48,585 nt of DNA. It comes from Pisolithus tinctorius. Its lineage: Eukaryota; Basidiomycota; Agaricomycetes; Boletales; Pisolithaceae. Location: contig JANFAH010000157.1 of the NCBI GenBank assembly GCA_024663395.1, positions 1 through 48,585 on the forward strand. Reading direction: 5' to 3'. The notes beneath the pieces were generated by a model. The model did no database searches. It was given only the letters and a program-made list of their open reading frames with translations, and was not told the origin of the DNA. Shown one piece after another: positions 1 through 11,454 of this stretch. The translations under genes were made by a program, and so were the position numbers. Each line of letters opens with the position of its first letter. Positions within the stretch are counted from its first letter, which is position 1.

Positions 1-1229
1 TATGCCAGTCACCTGGACTTTGACTATTAGTCTTGGTACAGCCTCTGTGGCTGTCCACACCTTGCTAATCAGCTTCCTAATAGCTTACCAACAAGTCCAG
101 CTCTATGTTTGTTACCCTGGACTGGCCTCATGTATAAAACCCTTGTACATACTTTGTAGCACCTCAGTCAGAATATCAACTAAGTATTACCCTCAAGTCT
201 ACTCTATAGCTAAGGCTGAGCCTTACAGCAGTTTGCAGTACTGAGGGTGCCAGCCAAACACAACAAAACTCATAGGTATCATAAATAAAATATATATCTC
301 AAATATTTCACTCAATTCTTGATGGATCTGAAAGAAAATTTGATATTCTGAATCAGCATTACCAGCTCTAGGGGATGATGTAGAAATCATGATGAAATAA
401 CCACTATTTTGGACAGGAAAAAATACTTGGTCATTCTGAGCATATAACAACAATTGTGAGTGATTTACACATTTCTATGGCTGGAAATGCCTCTAGCCAT
501 GATCTATACACTGGTGGTGAGGGAACCATGGTGAAAAAGGGACACTTATGTGGAGGTTAGGGCAAGACAAAATCCTCTTTACCCCTGGGTGTCATCAGAA
601 GGATATGCTACTGAACTGCCATGGAGCAGAATCCTGTCCTTCCATCTGGCCCTGAATATTGCCTTTGGTCACATATGACCAAATAATCCTTCCCCAGTCA
701 TCTACAGTTCAGATCAGTGCAAGATCTAGTGAACCCCCTTATGGTGCTCAGAGCACAAGGAGGTTTTGTCTCACCCCAACTTCCATACCAGTGTTCCTGT
801 GCCAGAAATGCATTGGTTGAGAGGGGGCTAGTTTGTCCATCATGTTCTGAAGTGCCAGAGCATTTTCAGCCTTCCAAGTACCAATTAGTCCCAGAACATA
901 TCAGGCATGGGGGGGAAACAGTCCAGGGAATGACTGACAGCAGGTTTTTTAAGGGACTGATGGTTCTGAGAGCATGTTATACTGATGGCACTGTGGTAGC
1001 CACCAGTATTTGATAAGAATTCCTTGAGAAAATGACCATGCGAGCTAGAGAGATGATTTCATGAGTTGTGGTAAAAGAGGGAGGGTGAATGGTACAAATC
1101 CAATGTTTGGCATTGTTTACATGCTGACAAATCATCTGGAAGATCATGTGGTTCATTATGTAATCATATTTTCCCATCCTTCATGCCCTCAATCCCATCA
1201 AAAGGTCACTTTTCACTATTTCACCAGTC

Positions 1230-1436
1230 AGGGACAAAAGCATTGCAATGCACTTTTTGGAAAGAATAGGGTATATCTCTGCATGTATTGCATTGTTTGG
1301 ACTGGACCTTAGTGCGCTGGAAAGCTTAGAGTCACCCCTTTCCAATGGTATAGGTATCATGACTATCTGTGCAGAATAGCCCAAGCTACATCAGCAGCAA
1401 GTCACACCTCACAAACATTGCAATGCTTTTGTCCCT
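1230..1436. repeat. 21-bp perfect inverted repeat
   Basis: Positions 1230-1250 and 1416-1436 are exact reverse complements, each containing the palindrome GCATTGCAATGC. About 165 bp separate the arms. It lies just where the recognisable Helitron protein frame ends, so it may mark an insertion or rearrangement; no target duplication was found. Confidence 0.5.
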
Positions 1437-3735
1437 CACTGTAAGTCAACACCTTCATGGCTGTTCCAGAGCCCATGAATTTGATATCCATATTACATTG
1501 CAGAAGAAACAAAGTAATGTTGTTATAGTTATTTATATGCAGATGAAGTTGTCAAAGGATGATAGGCTGTGTCTCTGGATCAATGGAGGACTGCATTTGC
1601 ATGGAACCATCAATTCACATATGACAATTATCATCCCCAGGCTCCTTTCCAGGCCAAAGATGTTTGAAACAAGTGGGCATATGTTTGTACCAGTTACATT
1701 CAATTGCAAGGTGGCTCACAAACTCCAGAAAGGCATCCAAGAAAACACCATCATTGTGCTCTGCAATCTGAGGGGGAAGTTGTAAGTGAGGACCATAATC
1801 AACATCCTATCATACAGGTCTGGTAGGAGTGGTTTCTGCAGGGTTAATGCTATCAGGGGGGGTGCATGGGAGCTTGCATTTTATAAGATCCTCTAACCAT
1901 TGGAAAAGCAAGCCTTCAAAATGTTTATCATCTGTTATCATCAACTGCAATCATTCTGGGTTTGGATGGCCCTCAATCCACAGCAACATATGACAATGTA
2001 ACATCCCTCTTCCCTGAGCCTTCACCATACATACCTGGAACATTTACCAAACAAACCCACCCCTTTGCTGTATTTCACCACAATATCTATGAAACCTTGA
2101 ATGACCACATTGAATGCCTTAGCTGCCACAGCAGGATGCAAAGCAATGAAAACAGCTCATTCATAAGCACTCATCTCATGCCACCAAGTCACCTCTACTC
2201 CTCCATAGTGAGCAACAAGGAAATTGGTCATGTCATGTGGATTCAAGGTAAGAAAGAATGCAGTGGTGCCCAGCTGGCATGTCAGGGACTGGATTTCATT
2301 GTAATAACACAACTTATACCCATTGCTGCCAGGCAAAGACCAACATATTACATTCAATTCTTGAAATAAATGCAAAGCCCTCCTCTCACCCACAGAGTCC
2401 ACCTGCACCTTCAGATTCTGTTCCAACTTCTCTGCCAAGGATACTATATTTGACTCTGCCTCCCACACATCATTCACAAGGGTATGTTGTCATGCAGATG
2501 GTATGCAAAATGCTGTGTTCTCACTTGCAGCTCATTTTTGCAAGATGTTCCAACATATGAAGGGGAAAGTTACATCACATGCAAAGGGGGAGTCCACCTG
2601 CCATAGCAAATTTCTGAGCTTATGACAGAATGAAATTTGCTGATCTGGACATCAAGCTGGATGATTAAATGCCCCAATGCTGCATGGATCTAGGTGAGGA
2701 AAAACAGCAGTCATAAAGCCCAGTGAATTCTCATTCATCATCTCTGAACCTGTCTGACTCACTAGAAACTTTTTCTGACTCAGTGCATGAGCCAGGGCCA
2801 TGGCCTTCATTGCTCACCAGGAGTGTTCTGAGCAATCACCATTTGTATATGCAACTGTCTCAGTAATGAGTGCATCTGCCAGTGTCAACCAATCTACTGG
2901 GTCATCTGCTTCCACAGACCCACTCTCATTCTGAAGATGTGTAATCTCTATCCCTTGCAACATGCCTGTGTCCTTATCACCACCCACCAATCATGCCAAA
3001 TTCTCCACACTGAAGGTGATACCCCTTTCTGTATACCATTCATTGTTAGATATCAACCACTCAATCATACATTGCACTCTAGCCCTGCTAATGAGCACTG
3101 AAGGGAATTTTTGCAGGGCATCCACACTTGGACAAAACATGTCACCTGCAAACATGACACACACTGCTCCATGCAGATCACCCCATAATGGTGGGAGGAC
3201 TTTTGACAATGCCATGGGGTCCTGAGGCAACAGAGCCACATTTCCTCTGTTAAAATGTTGACTAGCTTCCTCTGGAACATGCCCCCCTCAAATACTTTTT
3301 GTTTGACAATGATGAGTAATAACTGTAGTGCAACAAGCAGCAACAAGCATGAACTCCAAAGTACTCACAGACCCAAAACCATCTTGAACCTCCTGCAGCA
3401 ACTCTGCATGCACATAATATTGAAAATTAGCCATTGCATCCTTTGGTTGCTGTACCATCTTTGCCATCAACAGCTTTCGACATGAAGAGCACATCCACAT
3501 ATCTGCAACATCATCTAAATGACTCATCCCACATGGGCAAAGAATGGCCCCACAGTATTTTGCTAGATCATATGTCCAAGGAAGGTAACCAGTCATTTCT
3601 TAACACCATAAGCATCTCTGTAGTTGGAAAAACATCAACAAGATCCCTGCATGAAACCATTTGTGCACACACAGCACAAACATCCTCTGCAAAGTGCTGC
3701 AGTGACATGTTTTTTTGCCAATCATGGATGATGTC
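1369..3735 (-). pseudogene. Helitron Rep/helicase-like protein, disrupted
   Basis: Minus-strand translation shows, in order, a cysteine pair region (CAVCAQ, near 3680), a DUF6570-like segment with MWMCSSCRKLL and ALAN-like DAMANF (near 3490-3390), a segment ending in WLISNNEWY (near 3050), and the Helitron_like_N region: SPGSNGYKLCYYNEI-type sequence near 2350 and FFLTLNPHDMTNFLVAHYGG near 2230. Further down come AAKAFNVVIQGFIDIVVKY (near 2090), QWLEDLIKCKLP (near 1890) and LLQCNMDIKFMGSG (near 1480), all characteristic of the Helitron Rep-like domain. Many in-frame stops are TGA where the family has arginine, as expected from CGA to TGA change. Frames shift several times, so the protein is not functional. 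Identification rests on recognising the family pattern and is firm for the Helitron_like_N part. Confidence 0.75.
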
Positions 3736-5129
3736 TGTCAAGTCTGGGCCTACTCCGACCAACTCTGATGCTTAACAAGGTCTGGAGAAGGGTTCAGAAG
3801 CAAGTCCAACACAGGGAAGCAGAACTCCAACTAGCAGAGTGTCAGCAGGAATGAAGTCCACTGAGACAAAGGCAGAGCAGAGTGAGGGTGTCGGGTTTAG
3901 CTCATGTGCTACCCCCTTGCACAATCTCAGCCCTCATATTTCAGAGGGAGAGTACAGATGGAGAGTTGGAGATAACTCCAACAGACAGAAGTCAGAGACA
4001 GAAGGAGTAGGAACTAAGTTGATATTCGTACTGAGGAATGGCAGAGTATGATACATGCTTTTATACCACTACAGAGGTACAGTAACCGGAATTGGAACTG
4101 ACATACAGAGACCCAGAAATTTTCAAGTAAAAACTTCCTAGATGATGAATGAAGGGTAGATGGAGGACATACGAACAGGTAACATAGAACATCCAGAAAA
4201 GGAAACAGTCCAGGCACTGGACCATGTGGTGTGTGTGCTGTGGAGTACCTGACTGCATGCTGTCAGGGAAAAGTCCAAAGGTAGTCACATGACCCCTCAG
4301 AGAATGGTCCACTCAGTCCGGTAGGAGAGCAACACAAGTCCGACGGCAGTCGGAGCAGAGATGGCTCATAACCAACAGAAGTTGGGTGGAGTTGGTGCGG
4401 AGTGAGCAAATGACCAGTGGAAGATGGTGCAGAGTGAGTAGGGACCTAGAGTGAATGCACGGTGTGAGGAATCCGCATTCCCTGGATGCATAAGCCCCTA
4501 TCATTAACTGTTCCATGACTACTGTTACGTCCGCTCCCATCTCACGTTCACCATTGTTCACGCACTACCTTCCCACGCCCTCGCTCCCACTCGCGCGGGG
4601 CTATACCCCCAGCCGCTGTGCTCCGGTTGTTGTTTTTCCTCGGACTCTTTTTCTTATCACGGTCTCTATTTCTTTAGTGCCTGTAGTTATACCCTCGGCC
4701 TCTGTTCGGCCAGTCTTGTTTGCACGCGCTGTCACGTGGCTTTCCCTTACTGTACCCTGTCTTACTTAGGTTCCGGGTTTGCCCGGACTATAAAGCCTTG
4801 TACTTAGGTACAGAATGATACCTTTTGGCACTCAGAAGGTCACCACGAGTTTCTTTTCCACTTTGTCTACACCGCACATCTCGCATTCCACCACGCATGA
4901 ACTACGTATACTGCTCGCACCGCTCGCATCGCCAGTACTACTCCGCGGACCACACTGTGCACGTCACGAAACACTACCGCTACAAAGCGCTGGGTCTCTC
5001 CTTCTAGTCCCGACAGTCCAGAATCCCTTGGGACAAACAATTCGTTCCCTTCATTTTTTATTGTTGTTATCTAAGCCATCTAGCTCGTGTTACACAGCTA
5101 CTTGGACTTTTCCTACAACGGTTATGACA
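3736..5129 (-). repeat. 3' LTR of old Ty3/Gypsy element (interrupted)
   Basis: Matches the right-hand LTR (20,489-21,223) along its length. It is split: 3736-4462 is LTR, 4463-5117 plus a 4-bp duplication is a foreign solo LTR, and 5122-5129 (TTATGACA) is the last 8 bp. Without the insert it is 735 bp, exactly the length of the partner LTR. A TATA box (TATAAAA on the minus strand) is at 4059-4065. A G-run on the minus strand directly inside the LTR (5130-5141, GGGGGGGGCAC) serves as the polypurine tract and fixes this as the 3' end of a minus-strand element. Confidence 0.9.
4463..5117 (+). mobile_element. Solo LTR inside the old element's 3' LTR
   Basis: A 655-bp segment starting TGTGAGGA and ending CCTACA, bracketed by ACGG (4459-4462 and 5118-5121; the next base T could extend this to ACGGT). 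A TATA box (TATAAAG, near 4790) in plus orientation about 325 bp from the left end fits a U3-R boundary. No internal coding region is present, so it is a solo LTR left by recombination. It keeps many CpG sites, unlike the DNA around it, and so is younger. Family not determined. Confidence 0.75.
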
Positions 5130-5309
5130 GTGCCCCCCCCTGAAGGCCGCATGTATGGGACAAGATCAACATGAGTTGATCATTTGGAATTATTTTGATG
5201 CCTCAAGGATAATGGCTTTAGCTGTGGTGGAGCTCCATTGGAGTTCAAAGTACTGCTTAAAAACACATGTTAGGGTACTGAACCTTCATCCTTTCCTCCC
5301 ATCATCATG

Positions 5310-6534
5310 CCTTCCCAGCACCAGAGCAAGACCCCCCAACCAACCCCTGGCCACATCTGCGACTACTCCCAAGTAGTGGATGAAGAGCTGGTCATCCTGA
5401 CCAATGACTCCACCGACACCAAGCGAGAGAAGTCCGCAGAGAAGGCGTGCTGATGAGAGGAGGTCAAGCAGAGGGAGAGAGTGTGTGAGGCAGAGCACAA
5501 GGCCAAGCATGAGGAGGCCAAGAGGCAGAAGGTGGAGGAGGAGAGACTGGAGGTGGAGCAGAGGAAGAGAGTGGAGGAGGAAGAGGAGGCTTGAAGGAAG
5601 AAGGCGGCAGAGGAGGAGGCAGAAAGGCAGAGGCAGAGGGCTTCTGAGGAGAGGGCTCAGGCCAGGTGGGATGAGGCCACACAAAGGTGAGTGGTGGAGT
5701 ACTGTGAGTCAGGCAGAGCTGACTCAGTTTTATTTCCTTAGACTATGTGGTGTGGTGTAGGATGTCAACACCACCCAGAGGGTCCCTGGGACCTCTGTGG
5801 TGGTCACTGCTACCAGGCAGCCACCCTGCACTCACTGTGTAGCGAGCCTGACTGCAGGGCAGTGTGAGCCAGGACAAGGCAAGACCAGGGCTTGTGTGCC
5901 CTGTCACAAGAAGAAAAAGGTATGTAGTTGGACAAGGGAGGACACAGTGGCAGGGCCATCGTGGAAGAGAGCGGGGACAGGGAGCTCCCAAGGGGAGAAG
6001 AAGAAGGTACTGCGAGGGAAGGGGAAAGAGAGAGTGACAGAAATGGAAGAGGCAGACAACAAGCAGGAGGCAGGCAGAGAAGATGAAGAAGAGCCAGCAA
6101 CACCGCACAAGGGACCCTTAGGAGCGGGGGTCTCCTCCTGGTGGACAGAGTGGGAGCGGGAGTGGCAGCTGCAGGCTGCAGAGAGGTATGTGGCAGTGCA
6201 CAAGAAGGCTGTGACAGCCTTCGAGAGGATGGCAGAGGCAGTGGAGTGGATGGCAGTGGCTGCAGAGCAGACAGCTGATGAGTGGGTGCTGTACCACACC
6301 TGGGCAGAATGGGCAGAGATGAGGAGGAGGGAGGATGCACGAGAGGCCAGGATGGCTGAGCTTGAGTGCACAGGTGGAGGATGGAAGAGACCTCAGCCAG
6401 AGGCAGCAGAGGACAAGAACAAGGAAGCAGATGAAGGTGCAGAGGGGGATAACGAGGAAGAGGAAGAAGTCAGAAAAGAGAAGGAAGGTGGAGAAGGACA
6501 GGAGGGTGGCAGAGAACAAGTGATGGAAGAGTAG
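5310..6534 (+). pseudogene. Opposite-strand gene of the old Ty3 element: coiled-coil protein with Zn2Cys6-like cluster
   Basis: Encoded on the plus strand between the convergent end of pol (6736) and the 3' LTR. The reading starts at ATG 5310 (MPSQHQSKTPQ). It runs through a long segment rich in Glu, Arg, Lys, Gln and Ala that should form a coiled coil (about 5450-5686), crosses a likely intron (5687-5741, GTGAGT...TTAG), and reaches a cysteine cluster at about 5824-5930: C-x2-C-x8-C-x10-C-x2-C-x6-C followed by W, close to the fungal Zn(2)Cys(6) pattern. Then comes a Trp/Ala/Glu-rich helical region and an acidic Glu/Lys tail ending at TAG 6534. Stops at about 5451-5456 (two TGA), near 5593 (TGA) and near 5758 (TAG) break the first half; 5797-6534 remains open. 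The three TGA stops fit CGA decay. Function unknown; DNA or RNA binding is only inferred. Confidence 0.6.
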
Positions 6535-6554
6535 AGTAGTTCTGTTTTCCTTTT

Positions 6555-6574
6555 CTTTTTTTTTTTTTTTTTGT
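6555..6574. repeat. Poly-T tract
   Basis: A run of about 20 T residues lies just downstream of the stop codon of the opposite-strand gene and upstream of the convergent pol stop. It could be a shrinking homopolymer or part of the 3' untranslated regions of both convergent genes. Confidence 0.5.
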
Positions 6575-6735
6575 CTTTAGTTTGAATATTTTTTTGTACT
6601 ACTACAAGATAGACTTGTGATTTTGTTTGTGACTCTGAGAGGTGAAACAGATAAGTGGAGAAAACTCTAAAGTACTTAAGGTAGTTTGGTAAGAGGTGGA
6701 GTTGGCCTGTGGAGGAGGATTATGTAGGCAGAGTA

Positions 6736-8839
6736 TTATGGCAGAGGTTGATATGGGCCATGTTTGTGTGGATAGCATTCATGGAAAGTGGATACTATGT
6801 CAGAAGCATGATCTAGCTCAGTTGCAAGCAACCAAGAGGTTTCTTCGTTGGTGTTCTCATAACCAGCCCAGCAGACTAGATACAAGAGTTGACAGTGGCA
6901 GTGGCAGCAGTCCACCCTAGAGTCAAGTATCTCTGACACTCCATACTCAAGGTCGCCATCGACATCCACTGGTGGAGGCAGAGGCTGATGTTGGTTTGGG
7001 AAAGGGTTAGCTGCAGCAGCTTCCAGTTGTGAGACATGGAAGACCAGATGTACCAAGCGCATAGAGTCAGGGAGCTTAAGGGTGACAGAATGTGTACCTG
7101 GTCTGGCTAAGATGGTGAACGGACCTAAGTACTTTTCAGAGAGTTTTTCCAAAGGACAAGTGGAGCGGAAGTACTTGGCTTTGACATAGGCCTGTTCTCC
7201 AACCTTAAACTCAGGTGGAGGTATGCACTTGGCATCTGCTGGACCCAGGTAGTGCTGCTGAGCAGCAGACATTTCGGAGTGCAGGAAGTCATGAAGGGCA
7301 GAGAGCTCAATGACATAGTCATGAGCCCTTGCAGAAGTGAAGTCTTGGTCAGGGACCACAGACAGGTTTGGACGGTATCCCTTGTTAGCGAAGAAGGGGG
7401 AAACTCCAGTAGTCGCACTTGGTGCGTTGTTGAAAGTGAACTCCACTAGAGGTAACAGCTCAGCCCAGTTGTCTTGTTGGTAGTTGCAGTAGACATGAAG
7501 GTACTGTTCGAGGGTCTGGTTTGTTTGCTTGGTCTGGCCATCGCCTTCTGGGTGGTAACCTGAAGTGAAGTGAAGATGCATATCAAGGGCCTTTCCTAAA
7601 GAGCAGAAGAAGTGTGAGACAAACTCAGGACCTCTGTCGGAGGTGACATTAGCTGGAACTCCATGCTTGGAGAAGACATGGGTTAGGAAGAGCTTAGCGA
7701 GTTTGGTGGAGGTGACGGAGTCATGGGTGGGGATGAACACTGCTTGCTTTGAGAGGCGGTCCACTACCACAAGTATGGTGGAGTAGCCATCAGAGTTGAG
7801 GAGGTGTTCGATGAAGTCCATGGAGATGGAGTTCCAAGGTCTCTCTGGGATGGGGAGTTGCTTCAGTAGACCATAGGGGCAGTGGCATGGAGTTTTGCTC
7901 CGTCCACAGGTGGTGCAGGACCTGATGTATTCTTTCATGTTGGAGCGGAGGTTAGGCCACACATAGTCCCTGTGGACGAGTTCTAGGGTGCAGTTTTGCC
8001 TGAAATGGCCTGCTAGAGGATGATCATGCTTGAACCAAAGCACTCAAAGGTGGAGGTCATCAATGTCAGGGACAAAGATGTGACCATCAAGGTGGAGTAG
8101 ACCATCGGAGTCCAGGGACCACCGAGGCTTAGTCGGAGTTGGAAGATGGCTGGCAGATACAGGATTGGATGGTAGGGCAGAGATGATGTTGGAGTGCAAG
8201 CACTCAACATTGAAGACCATGGCAGTGCAGAGTACAGGTGCCATAAGGGTGGTGGTACGGAGGGATGATGCAAGTTGCTCCTGTGTAAACATAGGGCGGA
8301 GATTGTGAGGATTTACCTGTGTGTAGTCCCTATCCCCCCCTTTTGGGTAGATGTCCCAACATCACATAAGTGCATCAGGTTTGGCTCCAAGGTGGCCAGG
8401 TCAGAAGTGAATGGTAAGGTTGAACTGGGAAAGGTACTCCAACCAGCAGGCCTGTCGACGAGTGAGGACCTTAGAGGTGGAGAAATACTCAAGGTTTTTG
8501 TGGTCCATCACCACATCGACAGGTAAGGTGGAACCTTCTAGGTAATGCCACCAATGGTGGAAAGCCTTGAAGATAGCCAACAGCTCCTTGTCATGGGTAT
8601 CATAGTTGAGTTCTGGTGCAGTCATGGTGTGAGAGTAGAAAGTGACTGGGCAGAGTTCACTGTTGGAGCAGGTGATCAACAAAATGCCAGCAATGGCATA
8701 GTCAGAGGCGTCGGTTTCCACTGTAAGTGGAGTGTCAGGGACCCAGTGAGTGAGAATAGGAGCAGAGCTGAAGGCATCCTTCAGGCAGAGGAAAGCAGAG
8801 CAGCACTCCTCAGAAAAGTTCCAAGGAGCACCCTTTTGT
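6736..8839 (-). pseudogene. Old Ty3 pol: RNase H, integrase and chromodomain
   Basis: The 3' part of the old element's pol. RNase H begins near 8835 (KGAPWNF...ETDASDYAIAGIL) and includes YDTHDKELLAIFKAF and MDHKNLEYF. A linker reaches the zinc-binding and catalytic integrase regions. Catalytic residues appear in SMDFIEHLL, TSDRGPEF and GQTKQTNQTLEQYL, so the D,D,E triad is preserved. The C-terminus has a chromodomain-like segment (LVCWAGYENTNEETSWLL). The segment 6736-8043 is open for 435 codons; upstream of it a TGA interrupts LHL/VLWFKHDHP, again where arginine is expected. It joins the reverse transcriptase at 10,713 once the 8845-10,707 insert is removed. Confidence 0.85.
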
Positions 8840-10161
8840 GTGAGGTGATGTCACACACCAAAGGTGTTGTGGACATGGTTACAGCTGACTCTGCCTAACT
8901 TGTTGACAAGTTGTGCACAATGCCCATGCCATGCAGATGAAGACAAGAGGCCTCATGCGTAGAAAGACTGCTGGACGTTAACAGTCATCCTTTGCACAAG
9001 AACGAGTCATCAGTGCTAGAGAGAAAAGAGGAAGCGAGTTAAGCGCACATTAAAGGTTTTTAGCGCCCATGTATGGCATTCTGGTTTTCATCATATCTCC
9101 ACCATTTCCAAAGATATCGACTCCATTCTCACACTCACTTAAAGTGCTCAGCCACATGGTTCTGCCTTCCAGGTTTGGAGAGGATCCTTGCACTCTATGC
9201 ATTTCTACAGCACTCCATCCATCAGACACTCATTTCACTAAGTCCATCAATCATGGCTGGCTCTTCATCAATCATCTCACTCATCTCATTTGCTAGAGAC
9301 AGTGGCTACATATATCTGCCAGGTGTTCCCACCAGCTTCTGTCCTGAAGCCCCCTGGTTCATCCCATCATTGTCAGCCCCATCTCATCCCATGCAGCTTG
9401 GTCAGCATGTTCTCCTTGTCAGTATGACTTCCAGAAGGATGTTCTTCAGTCGCCTCAGGTCTGTCACTCAGTTAGAAAGGTCTTATGTGGTCGTTTTGGT
9501 CTCCCCTCTTGATGAAGCATATGGATCATTCCTCCCTGCTCCCTGCACTGTCTTTATTCCAATCTCATCCATCATTCTTCCCACATTGTGACAGCTGCAG
9601 TATAATCTACTGTCCTCCAGCCTCCCTGATCACATTCATGATGAGTATGACATGCATCTTGCCTTCTTACTGCAAGATCCAGCAGAGGACATTCCCCCTT
9701 CTCCTCCTCCTCCATCAGAGCCCCCTCCATGAAGTTTTTGTTAACTTCACTGAGAGGATGGAAGGGTGGGAGATGTGATCACTTATGCTCCCATTGCCCC
9801 ACAGACCCCCAATGCCCTAACCCCCTTTGATGCCTGACTCATGCCCTTCAGTTCTGGAATTAATACTTCCTTATCTGGAAACACTGTCCATCTGTCATGC
9901 CATCTTTGGATCTAGAGATGTCTCCAGTGAGATCTGACTTGCATCACCACCCCCTAATGTGATATCAGTGCACTTACTCAGTTTCTGACTCCATTTGACT
10001 CATTCTGTGATATTTTGACTATCCTTGACTTGTTCATTGCCAATACTTACCAATCTTCTTTGCTTGCTTACTTTTCATTTCTCACTTACTCATCATGATT
10101 ACTCAGTCCTTACTCATTACTTACCAAGTGTTTGTGCCTTGTTTGTCACAAGCTGTGCTCC

Positions 10162-10180
10162 CCCCACAGTATATAAACCC
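10162..10180 (+). promoter_or_regulatory. TATA box in LTR-like sequence
   Basis: TATATAAA in a CCCCACAG...CCCCC context, about 390 bp from the proposed LTR start at 9775, the arrangement of a U3 promoter. Confidence 0.4.
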
Positions 10181-10224
10181 CCATGTACTTAGCTACCCAC
10201 AAGTGAATCAGAAGCAACAGTTCA

Positions 10225-10560
10225 GCTCAGCTCAGCTCAGCATAACTCATTGTCAACAGTTGAGGCTCCATGAAGGGGTCTATCCATCATCATTTGTATA
10301 CTTGGTAGTTGAGGCTCATTCAAAAGAGTCTATCTGCCATCCTTCATCATCTGCAGTCTACTCCACACTTAGTCAGCAACCTTTTGCTTAGTCATTCCTC
10401 ACTCCTGCATAACTTGTCAACAACTTGCACCAGGAGCACATTTTTATCAAGGTCCATCATTCTAGAAGTCCTTTCGGCTGAACACCTCTGCTCTGTTCAG
10501 CATCCCCTTCTCAATCAGTGTTCATTCATCCTCTCCTGTGTAACTCGTCAACAACTTTGC
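10225..10560 (+). repeat. Short imperfect repeats in LTR-like region
   Basis: AGCTCAGCTCAGCTCAGC near 10,222 is a 5-bp tandem repeat. Variants of the phrase TAACT(T/C)GTCAACAACTT followed by AGGAGCAC recur near 10,409 and 10,540, and GTTGAGGCTC recurs near 10,260 and 10,307. Confidence 0.45.
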
Positions 10561-10712
10561 TAGGAGCACCTGCCATTGAAATTCCCCCACACTAGATCTT
10601 TCTGCGTTCCAGGTTCCATGGAGGTGCACCACCACTCGCTCTATATTTGTCTTTGGTGTTGGTTTTGGTTGGTTTTCACTGCCTTTCCACACTTTGACTC
10701 ACAGCGAGTGAG

Positions 10713-10960
10713 TGGAACGATGATGTTGGAGTAGTTATTAATGAATCATCTGTAGAAATTTGTGAAACCAAGGAAAGACTGGATGTCTCGCACCTTCCAT
10801 GGCTCAGGCCAGTCACGGACTGCCTGAACCTTCTCAGCAGACATGGTGAGACTGGAGGGAGAAAGAACATAACTGAGGTACTTGACGGAGTTGGAGTGAA
10901 ACTTGCACTTCTCTGGCTTTGCATAAGGGCCATGCTTTCGAAGGCGGCGGAGTACCTCTT
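10713..10960 (-). pseudogene. Old Ty3 pol: reverse transcriptase thumb/connection
   Basis: Minus-strand codons read EVLRRLRKHGPYAKPEKC, then RDIQSFLGFTNFYR, a TGA stop, and INNYSNIIVPLT. This is the reverse transcriptase thumb and the conserved FLGFxNFYRRF motif with one arginine replaced by a stop. The left end joins RNase H at 8839; the right end joins 17,814 in frame (ESHCKH then IKEVLRR) when the young element is removed. Confidence 0.85.
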
Positions 10961-10965
10961 TTATG

Positions 10966-11417
10966 TGTTACGCTCGACCGAAGTCAAGACGTAGGGAGAG
11001 CTCAAACGCAGACTATGGTTTCTACCCAGCAACGGCTGAAGGTAACCTCTGTAAACGACAGAGGATTTGAGGCAATGCCAGTAAGAGTGGTCCTGGTAAG
11101 GGACACTGAGGGCGAAGTTCTGAGAACACTGCGTATGATTGAGCAGCTCAAGTCTGGGTTTCCAGGACTTGAGCCGGCAGACTAAATACTACACAGAAAC
11201 GGACCATGAGGCGTCCGCATGTAACGAGGTAACTATGCCATTGGTTGAACAATGGCGACACATGTCCTAAGCATGTAGTGAGCCAGTAACGCTAATGGTG
11301 GAAATAGAGAGCCGTCGGATCAGAGAGAAGACGGCTCTAAAAGGAAACTAAGTCCAACGGGTCACAAACGAGGTAAACGTACAACGGAAAAAGAAAAGTC
11401 AGGGGTGAAACGTAACA
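10966..11417 (-). repeat. 3' LTR of young Ty3/Gypsy element
   Basis: 452 bp, TGTTACG...CGTAACA. Differs from the 5' LTR only in the stretch near 11,073-11,083 (GGCAATGCCAG here, GGCAACGCCGG in the partner). Confidence 0.95.
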
Positions 11418-11432
11418 TTACCCCCTTTCTAA
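11418..11432 (-). promoter_or_regulatory. Polypurine tract of young Ty3/Gypsy element
   Basis: Minus-strand TTAGAAAGGGGGTAA immediately upstream of the 3' LTR, the expected primer site for second-strand DNA synthesis. Confidence 0.75.
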
Positions 11433-11454
11433 GCGTTGAAGTCCCCGACTTCAA

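Larger units (their letters stand above)
1..3735 (-). mobile_element. Decayed Helitron, left (downstream) portion
   Basis: CpG-depleted DNA whose minus strand encodes broken pieces of a basidiomycete Helitron Rep/helicase-like protein, best seen from 3735 down to about 1400. The same protein frame continues on the far side of the Ty3 element that begins at 3736: the codons at 21,228 and above read directly into those at 3735 and below once one copy of ATGTC is removed. From 1 to about 1368 I see no convincing domain, only CpG-free sequence that is presumably the continuation of the same or an adjacent repeat. The PIF1-type helicase domain expected downstream is not recognisable here and may lie beyond the window. 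Helitron termini (5' TC, 3' CTRR hairpin) were not located. Confidence 0.7.
8845..10707 (+). mobile_element. Unclassified 1.86-kb insert with LTR-like right half
   Basis: It breaks the old pol between the reverse transcriptase connection and RNase H. GTGAG occurs at 8840-8844 and 10,708-10,712, and removing the insert plus one copy restores the reading frame exactly. In plus orientation, a purine-rich tract (about 9750-9774) is followed by TGTGATCACTT at 9775, resembling a polypurine tract and the start of a 3' LTR. A TATA box (TATATAAA) is near 10,170. No matching 5' LTR is seen at 8845, and the termini (GTGATG...CAGCGA) are not the usual TG...CA. An open frame 9073-9591 and its surroundings show no domain I recognise. 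It may be an internally deleted LTR element. CpG-poor, hence old. Confidence 0.5.

Noticed and set aside
1369..2369. Plus-strand open frames of about 135 codons
   Set aside because: They are complementary to the recognisable Helitron protein on the minus strand.
4463..5117. Small open frames in the solo LTR (4515-5007)
   Set aside because: Position within an LTR with its own TATA box and lack of any domain make coding unlikely.
5286..6519. Long minus-strand open frames rich in Leu, Pro and Ser opposite the coiled-coil gene
   Set aside because: They are complementary to the Glu/Arg-rich plus-strand sequence; composition, intron and cysteine cluster support the plus strand as the coding one.
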